This document shows, one piece after another, positions 11,022 through 18,531 of a stretch of 64,000 nt of DNA. How positions within the stretch are numbered: the first letter of the stretch is position 1; the number at the start of each line of letters is the position of its first letter. The stretch is from Prevotella sp. (lineage in GTDB: Bacteria; Bacteroidota; Bacteroidia; Bacteroidales; Bacteroidaceae): the NCBI GenBank assembly GCA_017554105.1, contig JAFZIY010000017.1, positions 62,001 to 126,000 on the forward strand, given 5' to 3'. A model generated the notes under the pieces. The model was not told the DNA's origin, did no database searches, and saw only the letters and a list, made by a program, of their open reading frames with translations. The position numbers and the translations under genes were made by a program.

Positions 11022-11186
11022 ATGGAAAAAAAGATATATATTAAGCCTTGCCTGAAAGTACTGCTCTTCGATGTGGAGCCCGTTTTGGGAAAAAACACAA
11101 AGCCCGTAATCCCACCAGGCGAACCAGGTGAGGATTTGAGCAAAGAAAACAGCCTTGACGTCGTATGGGATGAAGACGAAGACTAA
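11022..11186 (+). CDS. Small acidic-tailed peptide, 54 residues
   Basis: An ORF too short for usual cut-offs, directly downstream of the CotH-like gene and probably co-transcribed. The N-terminal half has the pattern MEKKIYIKPCLKVLLFD, which resembles the large group of unnamed short Bacteroidales peptides that begin MxKxYxKPxxxVxxL; the C-terminal half is proline-, then acid-rich (PVIPPGEPGEDL ... WDEDED). There is no signal peptide or membrane segment and only one cysteine. Function unknown; such peptides are sometimes discussed as secreted or modified-peptide precursors, but no modifying enzyme is adjacent. The coding call rests on position, the intact frame and the following strong terminator. 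Confidence 0.7.
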   Translation: MEKKIYIKPCLKVLLFDVEPVLGKNTKPVIPPGEPGEDLSKENSLDVVWDEDED

Positions 11187-11200
11187 GTAGGAAAGCACAA

Positions 11201-11234
11201 TTGAGGTTGTCAGAAAAGTATCTGACAACCTCAA
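11201..11234 (+). terminator. Hairpin terminator after the 54-residue peptide gene
   Basis: TTGAGGTTGTCAGA (11201-11214) is followed by a 6-nt loop and its perfect complement (11221-11234), a 14-bp stem. It ends the CotH/peptide transcription unit. Confidence 0.85.
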
Positions 11235-11577
11235 TTCTTAATGCCTAATTCCTCACTGGGCCGAAAGTCATGACAAATAGCCTCTACAAGATGTGACAAT
11301 TGGCCATTTTTACCTCCATTTTCTGCTATGTGACTGGCTAATTTAGCATAAATGACTTCAAAACTGGTGCAGAGCAGTAATTTTCTGAACAACATTTGAG
11401 TGCATAAAGTACAGGTAAAAGCATCAAAACAAGCGTCTCAAGCACCTATATTAAGGCTTTTTAGAGGAGAAATCTGCAGTTTTTTGTGCTTTTTTCAGGT
11501 TATGATAACTAGCGTAGAGTTTTTGTATACATTGTATCTTATTGATATACTGCTTTTTAGATGAAAACTAATTGCTA
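11235..11577. other. Non-coding stretch without recognised features
   Basis: About 340 bp of AT-rich DNA between the terminator and the inverted repeat. No plausible ORF, RNA gene or repeat was recognised. It is probably decayed sequence from the same event that left the repeat and the gene remnant downstream. Confidence 0.5.
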
Positions 11578-11732
11578 AATCTTACAGTCTTACAGTCTTA
11601 CAGACGTTTTTTTTGATATGTCACAACCCCTCATTTTATATATAAATACTTATATATCAATTAGTTATATAATATTTAGAAGGGGGTTGTAATACATGTT
11701 TTTTGATTGTAAGACTGTAAGACTGTAAGATT
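11578..11732. repeat. Perfect 25-bp inverted repeat around an AT-rich core
   Basis: The left arm (11578-11602) is AAT followed by triplicated CTTACAGT-type units; the right arm (11708-11732) is its exact reverse complement (TGTAAGACTGTAAGACTG...). Inside the arms a weaker second pair is visible (TCACAACCCC at about 11621 and GGGGGTTGTAA at about 11682). The core is about 105 bp and very AT-rich. The right arm begins 13 bp after the stop codon of a gene remnant, so the repeat looks like the end structure of a lost module. Confidence 0.9.
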
Positions 11733-11745
11733 TTGGCTGTACACT

Positions 11746-11850
11746 TTACTCTACGAGGCCCTTCAGTGCCTGGCGAATCTCATTGCATACGGCGAGGGCG
11801 AAGCCACGGTAGTCAAAGATAGAAATAGTCCCAATCTTAGAAAAGAATGA
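11746..11850 (-). pseudogene. 3' remnant of an unidentified gene
   Basis: The minus strand reads SIFDYRGFALAVCNEI then RQALKGLVE and a TAA stop at 11746-11748, a coding-looking stretch of about 30 codons with normal codon use for this genome. Upstream it runs into the promoter of the alcohol dehydrogenase gene with no start. It is therefore the tail of a truncated gene. The family was not identified; together with the TGTAAGACTG inverted repeat it may come from a mobile or primase/VirE-type module, which is a guess. Confidence 0.5.
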
Positions 11851-11905
11851 AACGGAAATTTTCAATAAAAAACATGTTTCGTTTGCCCATCTGACAAGAA
11901 ATGAC

Positions 11906-11913
11906 TAACTTTG
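11906..11913 (+). promoter_or_regulatory. Promoter of the alcohol dehydrogenase gene
   Basis: TAACTTTG at 11906-11913 with TTTG at 11882-11885, 20 bp apart, is a near-consensus Bacteroidetes promoter (TTTG-N19/20-TAnnTTTG). It lies 35 bp before the start codon. Confidence 0.75.
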
Positions 11914-11948
11914 AAGCGCAAAAGAACAAATAAACCGGAAAAACAATT

Positions 11949-13133
11949 ATGAAAGATTTCAAGTACTATGCACCCACAGAGGTTATCTTCGGCAGGAATG
12001 CTGAGGAGGAGACAGCAAAGATGGTTAGGAAATATGGCGGCAAGAAGGTGTTGCTTCATTACGGAGGAAAGAGCGCAGAACGCTCCGGACTGCTGCCAAA
12101 GGTGGAACAACTGCTGAAGGATGAGGGCATCGAATATGTGAAACTGGGAGGTGTTGTGCCTAACCCTCGCCTGTCGCTGGTGCGCAAGGGCATGGAGATT
12201 TGTCGCAAGGAGGGTATCGACTTCCTGCTTGCCGTGGGCGGAGGTAGCGTGATTGACTCTGCTAAGGCTATGGGATACGGTCTCTGCTACGATGGCGACG
12301 TATGGGACCTGTTCATCGGCAAGGACATTCCGAAGGCGTGTCTCCCTATAGGATGCGTGCTTACCATTCCCGCCGCAGGTAGTGAGATGAGCGAGGGATG
12401 TGTGATAACCAACGAGGAGGGATGGCTGAAACGCTCGTGCGACTATGATGTGGCGCGATGCAAGTTCGCCATAATGAACCCCGAACGCACATTCACCCTG
12501 CCACCATACCAGACTTCATGCGGCGTTACCGACATCATGATGCACACCATGGAGCGCTATTTCTCGCACGACAACGACATGCTTGTGACCGACAACATGG
12601 CCGAGGCGGTATTGCGCACGGCAAAGGAGTGCGTGTTCTATGTACTCGACAATCCTGAGGACTATGAGCATCGGGCACAGATAATGTGGGTGGGTAGTCT
12701 GGCACATAACGGTCTGACAGGCTGCGGACTGGAACAGGACTGGGCGACACACCAACTGGAGCATGAGTTGAGCGGTATGTTCGACGTTGCCCACGGAGCA
12801 GGACTGGCAGCAATGTGGCCCAGTTGGGCACGCTACGTATATAAGGAGAACATGAAGCGCTTCGTACAATTTGCGGTCAACGTGATGGGCGTTCACAACA
12901 ACTTCAACGACCCAGAGCAGACCGCGCTCAACGGTATAGCGGCAATGGAACAATTCTACCATGCCATCGGAATGCCAATCAACATAAAGGAACTCATAGG
13001 CAGGGACATCACCGACGACGAGATAAAGGAGATGGCCCGCAAGTTGTCTGACGACGGCAAGAACGTCATTGGCGGTTTCAAGAGACTGGCACAGGCTGAC
13101 ATGGAAAACATCTACAGGATGGCTAGAGGATAA
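11949..13133 (+). CDS. Iron-containing alcohol dehydrogenase (butanol-dehydrogenase type)
   Basis: A 394-residue cytoplasmic NAD(P)H-dependent dehydrogenase. The N-terminus KDFKYYAPTEVIFG and the nucleotide-binding stretch AVGGGSVIDSAKAMGYG are typical of the YqhD/BdhA branch of type III alcohol dehydrogenases; HQLEHELSGMFDVAHGAGL contains histidines used for metal binding in this family. It probably reduces aldehydes to alcohols or detoxifies aldehydes; the substrate is not predictable. It has its own promoter and is followed after 9 bp by trmD, so trmD may be co-transcribed. Confidence 0.92.
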   Translation: MKDFKYYAPTEVIFGRNAEEETAKMVRKYGGKKVLLHYGGKSAERSGLLPKVEQLLKDEGIEYVKLGGVVPNPRLSLVRKGMEICRKEGIDFLLAVGGGSVIDSAKAMGYGLCYDGDVWDLFIGKDIPKACLPIGCVLTIPAAGSEMSEGCVITNEEGWLKRSCDYDVARCKFAIMNPERTFTLPPYQTSCGVTDIMMHTMERYFSHDNDMLVTDNMAEAVLRTAKECVFYVLDNPEDYEHRAQIMWVGSLAHNGLTGCGLEQDWATHQLEHELSGMFDVAHGAGLAAMWPSWARYVYKENMKRFVQFAVNVMGVHNNFNDPEQTALNGIAAMEQFYHAIGMPINIKELIGRDITDDEIKEMARKLSDDGKNVIGGFKRLAQADMENIYRMARG

Positions 13134-13142
13134 ACTTTATAA

Positions 13143-13817
13143 ATGAGAATAGACATTATCACGGTATTGCCCGAGATGATCGAGGGATTCGTCCATGAGT
13201 CGATACTCGCAAGGGCAGAGAAGAAGGGGCTGGCGGAGATTCATCTGCACAACCTCAGGGACTATACAACTGACAAGTGGAGACGGGTGGACGACTATCC
13301 GTATGGTGGCTTCGCGGGTATGGTGATGCAGATAGAGCCTATTGACCGCTGCATCTCGGCGCTGAAGGCGGAACGCGACTACGACGAGGTGATATTCACT
13401 TCGCCCGACGGAGAGCAGTTCAACCAGCACGTTGCCAACGACCTGTCGCTGAAGGAGAACATCATCATCCTGTGCGGACATTACAAGGGTGTGGACCAAC
13501 GGGTGAGAGACCACTTGATAACACGTGAGATTAGCGTGGGTGACTTCGTCCTCACTGGCGGAGAACTGCCTGCTGCGATAATCGCGGATGCGGTGGTACG
13601 CGTCGTTCCTGGTGTCATAGGCGATGAGCAGAGCGCCCTTTCCGACTGTTTCCAGGACGACCTTCTAGCTGCTCCCATCTACACCCGTCCGGCAGACTAC
13701 AAGGGATGGAAAGTGCCCGAGATTCTTCTTAGCGGCAACGAGGCTAAGATAAAGCAATGGGAAATGGACCAGGCAATGGAACGCACACAGAGGCTAAGGC
13801 CGGACCTTTTGAAGTAA
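13143..13817 (+). CDS. trmD: tRNA (guanine-N1)-methyltransferase
   Basis: A 224-residue SPOUT-class methyltransferase that makes m1G37 in tRNAs reading CNN codons, using S-adenosylmethionine. The N-terminus [13 protein letters not shown], the [10 protein letters not shown] segment and the trefoil-knot region [12 protein letters not shown] ... [11 protein letters not shown] are diagnostic. Length is typical of Bacteroidetes TrmD. It sits alone, without rimM or rplS, immediately after the alcohol dehydrogenase gene. The stop is directly followed by the left half of a palindromic repeat doublet. Confidence 0.96.
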   Translation: MRIDIITVLPEMIEGFVHESILARAEKKGLAEIHLHNLRDYTTDKWRRVDDYPYGGFAGMVMQIEPIDRCISALKAERDYDEVIFTSPDGEQFNQHVANDLSLKENIIILCGHYKGVDQRVRDHLITREISVGDFVLTGGELPAAIIADAVVRVVPGVIGDEQSALSDCFQDDLLAAPIYTRPADYKGWKVPEILLSGNEAKIKQWEMDQAMERTQRLRPDLLK

Positions 13818-13818
13818 A

Positions 13819-13914
13819 GACCCACCTCCATCTCCTCCCCAAGGGAGGAGGGTTTAAACACCTAAAAGTAATCCGACTCCCTTCCCTTCGGGAGGGGATG
13901 GGGGTAGGTTCTTA
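13819..13914. repeat. Inverted doublet of G/C-rich hairpin repeats between trmD and the patatin gene
   Basis: Two copies of a hairpin repeat face each other: the left (13819-13857) contains CTCCTCCCCAAGGGAGGAG, the right (13876-13914) CCCTTCCCTTCGGGAGGGG followed by ATGGGGGTAGG. The doublet fills the whole gap between convergent genes and includes the TAA stop of the patatin gene (13912-13914), so it probably terminates both transcripts. The right copy is closely similar to the element inside the aminopeptidase gene at 15233-15267. Confidence 0.85.
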
Positions 13915-14760
13915 ATTTTTAATTCCCAACAAAAATTTTTCGCCGAGACGGAAGCCTTCTTCATACAAGCGTTCCAGTTTTTCTGTATCACGGGTGACGC
14001 GACCCACTTCCATAGGACGCTCGGGACGTATCACGACCACTTCGCCCCAACGCTCCATACGCTCCATCAGTTCAAGTTGCTCATTATATGCTTCCACGCG
14101 ATGGCTCAGGGCAACCCTCAGCCGCGGGTATTCGTCATAGAGAAGCGATGGCACTTTTATGTCACGCTCTTTAGAACGGTATCCGAAGTTGCGCGTGGAG
14201 ATGACGATGTTGAAATCGTGACCTTTGTCTATTGAACGCTGTATCGGAATGCTATCGACAATGCCTCCATCGAGCATCGGTATTCCGTCAATATCAACCA
14301 CACTGCTTACGAAAGGCAATGCAGACGATGCCATAACGATGTCGTTAAAGCGCTGAGGGTTCTTATATTCGGAGAGATACTCTGCACGGCCTGTCTCGCA
14401 GTTGGTGGCTACCACCTCGAACTCTGCCCCACTCTTGACGTATGTCTCCCAGTCGAATGGCACCAACTTGTTGGGAAACTCATCATACAGAAGGTGACGG
14501 TCGAAGATGCTGCGCTGGGTGACGAGATGCTTCAGTCCGATATAGTCATACTGCCCGAGCATATTGATATTGGCAATCCTTGCCCGACGTATCTGATGAC
14601 TCATATACGACACGCCATTACAGGCACCTGCCGAGACTGCCACGACATAACGGAAATACATGTCGTGCTTCATGAAAGCATCAAGCACACCTGTGGTGAA
14701 GACGCCACGCATGCCGCCGCCTTCAAGCACCAATCCTGTATTCCTGTTTATCTTCATCAT
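13912..14760 (-). CDS. Patatin-like phospholipase
   Basis: A 282-residue protein of the patatin/RssA-YjjU kind. Features seen are the oxyanion motif EGGGMRG at 13-19, the nucleophile elbow AVSAGAC with Ser43 and the catalytic aspartate in LDGGIVDSIP. There is no signal peptide, so it is probably a cytoplasmic lipid acyl hydrolase; the true substrate is unknown. The start could be the first or second of two adjacent ATG codons (14760 or 14757). It converges with trmD and is divergent from pepP. Confidence 0.92.
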   Translation of the reverse strand: MMKINRNTGLVLEGGGMRGVFTTGVLDAFMKHDMYFRYVVAVSAGACNGVSYMSHQIRRARIANINMLGQYDYIGLKHLVTQRSIFDRHLLYDEFPNKLVPFDWETYVKSGAEFEVVATNCETGRAEYLSEYKNPQRFNDIVMASSALPFVSSVVDIDGIPMLDGGIVDSIPIQRSIDKGHDFNIVISTRNFGYRSKERDIKVPSLLYDEYPRLRVALSHRVEAYNEQLELMERMERWGEVVVIRPERPMEVGRVTRDTEKLERLYEEGFRLGEKFLLGIKN

Positions 14761-14889
14761 CTTTTTCGTTGCGCAAAGGTAACATTTTTTCTTTTCTCCG
14801 CAAAAAATAAGACCTTATGATTTGATTTCAAAATATAATTCGTATTTTTGCAATGTAATTAATCAAAATCATACAAGCACTAAACACCT

Positions 14890-16299
14890 ATGTTTAACAA
14901 AGAAGTTTATATAGAGCGCCGCGCACAACTCAAGAAGTTGGTGAAAAGCGGCATAATAGTCTTGTTCGGAAATAACGAGTCGCCTAACAACTATCCATCT
15001 AATGCATATTACCCGTTCAGGCAGGACTCCTCGTTCCTCTATTATTTCGGACAGAAGCGCGACGGACTGGTAGGTGTCATCGATATTGACAACGACAAGG
15101 AATATCTCATCGGCGACGACATCGACATTGAGGACATCGTATGGTATGGATCGGTTGACAGCGTGGCAGATATGGCGGCACAGGTGGGCGTGACCAATAC
15201 CGCCCCGATGAACAAGTTGAAAGAAATTCTTTCTCCCCTCCCCCCGGGAGGGGCTGGGGGTGGGCCTAGTATCCACTTTCTCCCACCCTATCGCCACGAC
15301 ACGAAAATACAGATAATGGATTTGTGGGGCATCCATCCTTCCAAACAGAAGGAGGCGGCTTCACAGCCACTCATCAAAGCCGTCGTGAAGATGCGCGCCA
15401 CGAAGACACCAGAGGAAATTGAGGAACTGGAACGTGCTGTGGAGATTGGCTACAAGATGCACACGACAGCGATGCGAATCACCCGTCCCGGCGTGACCGA
15501 GAAATATGTTGGCGGTCAGGTGGATGGTATCGCTCATTCTTACGGAGCGCAGGTGAGTTTCGCCACTATCTTCTCGCAACATGGTGAGATTATGCACGGC
15601 AATCCGTCGATGGATATTCTCGAAAGCGGACGACTGGTGTTGTGCGATGCCGGTGCCGAAACCATCAACCACTACTGTTCCGACCACACGCGCACCTTCC
15701 CTGTGAATGGCAAGTACACCCAACGTCAACTGGACATCTATCGCATCGTTGAGGAGTGTCACGACTATGTGCTCGATGTGGCGAAGCCTGGTGTGAAATA
15801 CATGGACGTGCACTTTGCCGTTTGCCGCCTGATGACGGAACGCCTGAAGGAGCTGGGACTGATGAAGGGTGACGTTGACGAGGCTGTTGCTGCCGGAGCA
15901 CACGCGATGTTCCTGCCTCACGGACTGGGACACATGATGGGTATGGACGTTCACGATATGGAGGGACTGGGACAGATCTACGTGGGTTTCGACGAGGAGA
16001 CACGCCCCAATCTCGAACAGTTCGGAACCAACTGCCTGCGCATGGGTCGCCGTTTGGAAGAAGGTTTTGTGGTGACCGACGAGCCGGGCATCTACTTCAT
16101 CCCTGCCCTCATCGACGACTGGCGCAAGAGCGGACATTGTGCAGAGTTCCTGAACTTCGACCTGTTGGAAACTTACAAGGACTTCGGTGGCATCCGTATC
16201 GAGGACGACGTGCTGATTACCAAAGACGGCTGCCGCTTCCTCGGCAAGAATCGCATACCTTACCATCCGAAGGATGTGGAAGCCTTCATGGCGAAATAG
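14890..16299 (+). CDS. pepP: Xaa-Pro aminopeptidase (M24B) with an in-frame repeat insertion
   Basis: A 469-residue cytoplasmic metallopeptidase that removes residues before proline. The creatinase-like N-domain is followed by the pita-bread catalytic domain with metal ligands in DAGAETINHYCSDHTRTFP, HGLGHMMGMDVHD, TDEPGIYF and IRIEDDVL. The segment LSPLPPGGAGGGP (about residues 115-127) is encoded by a palindromic repeat (15233-15267) that interrupts the N-domain in frame before SIHFLPPYRHD. The rest of the protein looks intact, so the insertion appears tolerated. The TAG stop at 16297-16299 opens a TTAAGAATTA tract. Confidence 0.94.
   Translation: MFNKEVYIERRAQLKKLVKSGIIVLFGNNESPNNYPSNAYYPFRQDSSFLYYFGQKRDGLVGVIDIDNDKEYLIGDDIDIEDIVWYGSVDSVADMAAQVGVTNTAPMNKLKEILSPLPPGGAGGGPSIHFLPPYRHDTKIQIMDLWGIHPSKQKEAASQPLIKAVVKMRATKTPEEIEELERAVEIGYKMHTTAMRITRPGVTEKYVGGQVDGIAHSYGAQVSFATIFSQHGEIMHGNPSMDILESGRLVLCDAGAETINHYCSDHTRTFPVNGKYTQRQLDIYRIVEECHDYVLDVAKPGVKYMDVHFAVCRLMTERLKELGLMKGDVDEAVAAGAHAMFLPHGLGHMMGMDVHDMEGLGQIYVGFDEETRPNLEQFGTNCLRMGRRLEEGFVVTDEPGIYFIPALIDDWRKSGHCAEFLNFDLLETYKDFGGIRIEDDVLITKDGCRFLGKNRIPYHPKDVEAFMAK
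15233..15267. repeat. Palindromic repeat inserted in frame in pepP
   Basis: CCCCTCCC (15235-15242), CCC loop, GGGAGGGG (15246-15253), followed by the tail CTGGGGGTGGG. About 28 of 33 positions match the right-hand copy at 13876-13914. It is translated as a Pro/Gly-rich stretch. Confidence 0.88.
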
Positions 16300-16332
16300 T
16301 TAAGAATTACGAATTAAGAGTTAAGAATTAAG
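16297..16332 (+). repeat. TTAAGAATTACGAATTAAGAG tract at the pepP stop
   Basis: Degenerate tandem copies of GAATTAAG/GAGTTAAG start with the pepP TAG stop codon. Confidence 0.65.
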
Positions 16333-16341
16333 AAAATGGGA

Positions 16342-16379
16342 ACACGCCCATTGCATTTCACGGGATGCGATGGGCGCGT
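16342..16379. terminator. Hairpin between pepP and the convergent metallopeptidase gene
   Basis: ACACGCCCATTGCAT (16342-16356) pairs with ATGCGATGGGCGCGT (16365-16379) through 15 positions with G-U pairs. It lies between two convergent genes and probably serves both. Confidence 0.65.
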
Positions 16380-16400
16380 CTGATATGTTAATGGAAATAA

Positions 16401-17210
16401 TTATTTCCTAGCGTTTATGAATTCCTTATACCAAGGCTCATAGCGGTCCGTCCATCCTATTAGCCACGCCGTCAGTCCGCCGACATTTTTATATATCATA
16501 ATGTCTGCATCCCCAGGTTGACTAGTCATTATATCATCATACTTTGCCCCTCCTTCTCTGGTGAAATTCGTATTGACAAGTTGTTTGACTCGTTCTGAAG
16601 GGAACTTTGGACCGTACGAATATTTAGATTCATACAAATCTTCCGCCCCATAATTATGCAACATTTCATGGACAATGGTATTAGAATATCCATGAAAATG
16701 TGTGGACCAGAATGTTTCTCCCATAAACACGACACTATAACGATCATCGCTGTCGGCTGTGTATAGAACACTAATACCGCTCTGTTCATTGCTATCTTTG
16801 TTGACAACGACTATTTCCACACATTGCGTGGCATCGGTATTTTTCCTTACCCAATCGTGGAATTGTTCGATACTGTTATAGCCTATCTTTTTATATGCCC
16901 TTAAGAGAATATCACGCTCCCACTTGGGGGAGTTGTCGGGAATGTAATCAAAACGTATCGGATTGGTGATGCCGAAAAAGCCGTTCTGGAACTCTAACCT
17001 CTTGCCATACCTCGCTGCCTGCTCACTAAGAAAATCCTCTGCGTATAATACGCGCCTGTTGAACCTATCGGCATCCTCTTTTCTAAATGTAGATTCCGTA
17101 ATATACAATGTCAGCACATATATTTTCCCCTCTAAGCGCTTGCTACGATTCTGGGCATGTATGGCAGACACGCCCATCAGAACAAGAAAACATAATATTA
17201 AACGTTTCAT
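16401..17210 (-). CDS. Exported zinc metallopeptidase-like protein (HExxHxxGxxD)
   Basis: A 269-residue protein with a clear signal peptide (1-20, ends AIHAQ). Residues 181-191 read HEMLHNYGAED, that is HExxHxxGxxD, the zinc signature of metzincin-like enzymes in which Asp replaces the third His, as in snapalysin. Downstream comes IMTSQPGDADIMIYK, where the methionine could form the Met-turn. Otherwise the family is not recognised. It is the last gene of an operon of exported small proteins, 39 bp after a CxxCxGxG protein, so it may process or degrade proteins in the same compartment; this is inference from position. Confidence 0.82.
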   Translation of the reverse strand: MKRLILCFLVLMGVSAIHAQNRSKRLEGKIYVLTLYITESTFRKEDADRFNRRVLYAEDFLSEQAARYGKRLEFQNGFFGITNPIRFDYIPDNSPKWERDILLRAYKKIGYNSIEQFHDWVRKNTDATQCVEIVVVNKDSNEQSGISVLYTADSDDRYSVVFMGETFWSTHFHGYSNTIVHEMLHNYGAEDLYESKYSYGPKFPSERVKQLVNTNFTREGGAKYDDIMTSQPGDADIMIYKNVGGLTAWLIGWTDRYEPWYKEFINARK

Positions 17211-17249
17211 ACTCTCCGATTTGAAGGTTATAACAATAATCGTTTCATA

Positions 17250-17855
17250 CTACTGGCTAGGTACCTTTACCCCGTTCTTCCTCATCTGTTGCAAGCGGTG
17301 ATTTACTCTGGCTTTCGCCATCTTACGCATCTTCTCCTCCTCGCTGTCGTTAGGGTCAAACTGAACCGTCACCGTACCTGAATAGCCGTTGTCGTCGGTA
17401 TAGGTGGAAGTCGCCGTTGTGGCCTTTGCCTTTCCTGTTCCTCCACATACATGACATTGCCATTGGGTGACTTTATCGCCGTGACATTGGTTGCATACGT
17501 AGAAGCCTGCGCCTTCGCACTTCCAGCACACCCTTATGCCCGTGCCCTTGCAGGTCTCACACTCAGGTGTTCCCTTGCCGCCACACCATTGGCACTCTCT
17601 CCACTCGTCTTTGACTTTTGTTCCGCCGCGACCGTTACAATGAGCACAAGTAACTTGTTTCGCCCCCTGACACATATTGCAGCGTACCTCTTTCTTGCCT
17701 AAGCAGAAATCGCATTCGCGCGTACCTTGTCCTCCACAGAAGGCACATGCACGCTCTTCCAGACCTTTTCCGTGACAGTTGTCACAATCGGTCTGTGCCT
17801 TAGCGTATAACGATGCTATTGCCATCATCATACAGATAAGAATACTCCGTTTCAT
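17250..17855 (-). CDS. Exported CxxCxGxG-repeat protein A
   Basis: A 201-residue protein with a signal peptide (1-20, ends YAKAQ). Residues 23-145 hold ten CxxCxG motifs of the DnaJ zinc-finger type (for example CDNCHGKG, CAFCGGQG, CQWCGGKG, CETCKGTG, CHVCGGTG). There is no J domain. In DnaJ four such motifs bind two zinc ions and help to hold unfolded proteins; here the array is exported and repeated, so metal binding or thiol chemistry outside the cytoplasm is plausible but unproven. The C-terminal 55 residues are threonine-rich then basic and helical. Third-from-last segment of the operon; 17 bp separate it from the upstream EF-hand gene. Confidence 0.85.
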   Translation of the reverse strand: MKRSILICMMMAIASLYAKAQTDCDNCHGKGLEERACAFCGGQGTRECDFCLGKKEVRCNMCQGAKQVTCAHCNGRGGTKVKDEWRECQWCGGKGTPECETCKGTGIRVCWKCEGAGFYVCNQCHGDKVTQWQCHVCGGTGKAKATTATSTYTDDNGYSGTVTVQFDPNDSEEEKMRKMAKARVNHRLQQMRKNGVKVPSQ

Positions 17856-17872
17856 AGATTATATCTGTTTTG

Positions 17873-18352
17873 TTATTTCACGTACTCCACCTGGACATCG
17901 TCCTTTCCGCTAATCTCTGGTTTACAACCCTCCGCCAGGATTATCTTCTTAAGCCATGAAGCATTGCCGACATGAAGTTTTTCGAGTTTCGTCTGGTTTC
18001 GCAGGTCGATTTCTTCAACGGGTGTGGTGCCTACTCCAAGTGCGGTGAGGTTGGGGAAATACTTCAGGAAATCGTAATTGTCGATGACATTCGAGCGGCC
18101 ACCTCTTTCAAGAGACAGATACGTTGCCTTCTTTGCCTCACAGCAATCCACGATGCCGTCGCCATTGGTGTCAATATCCTTGAAGCACTGTGAGAAGATG
18201 TTATTGTCTTCTATCTTGACAACCGTAACTTTCTCTTTCTTCTCTGCTTTGCAGCACTCCTTCTTCTCCTTATCACAACACTTATGTTCTTGCGCCTGTG
18301 CAGCACCAATAGCCACGAAGGCAATAACCAATGATAAAATGAATCTTTTCAT
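17873..18352 (-). CDS. Exported EF-hand/leucine-rich repeat protein, one module
   Basis: A 159-residue protein with a signal peptide (1-20). A Cys/Lys/Glu-rich stretch follows (KCCDKEKKECCKAEKKEK, residues 24-41), then a canonical EF-hand loop at 61-72 (D-T-N-G-D-G-I-V-D-C-C-E, ligands at 1, 3, 5, 9, 12), then four short leucine-rich repeats (FLKYFPNLTALGVG, VEEIDLRNQTKLEKLHVG). The same module occurs twice in the 277-residue protein upstream in the operon. The EF-hand suggests calcium binding. Role unknown. Confidence 0.84.
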   Translation of the reverse strand: MKRFILSLVIAFVAIGAAQAQEHKCCDKEKKECCKAEKKEKVTVVKIEDNNIFSQCFKDIDTNGDGIVDCCEAKKATYLSLERGGRSNVIDNYDFLKYFPNLTALGVGTTPVEEIDLRNQTKLEKLHVGNASWLKKIILAEGCKPEISGKDDVQVEYVK

Positions 18353-18429
18353 AATTGTATATTTTAATAAGTTGTTTTCTTCAATGAAATCAATAATTGT
18401 CTCATAAATCTCTCCTCTTTTCTCCCTGT

Positions 18430-18506
18430 TTATTTATACACCACCTTTGCCTGCTCACCCTTGTAGACCACGGGGTACTTGATCTCAGGCCGCAGCCTCG
18501 CCGCTC
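18430..18506 (-). pseudogene. 3' fragment of an EF-hand/LRR paralogue
   Basis: The minus strand encodes RPEIKYPVVYKGEQAKVVYK and a TAA stop (18430-18432), which matches the end of the 277-residue protein (KPEIKYPVAYKGEKAKIVHK) almost residue for residue. Only about 25 codons remain and an in-frame TGA lies just upstream. It marks a deletion or recombination event that removed most of a further paralogue from the operon. Confidence 0.8.
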
Positions 18507-18531
18507 AATGATTTCGTCAAAGTTGTACATT

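Noticed and set aside
15361-16266. 301-codon minus-strand frame opposite pepP
   Set aside because: Histidine- and valine-rich shadow typical of the antisense of a GC-biased coding frame; pepP has all M24 metal ligands.
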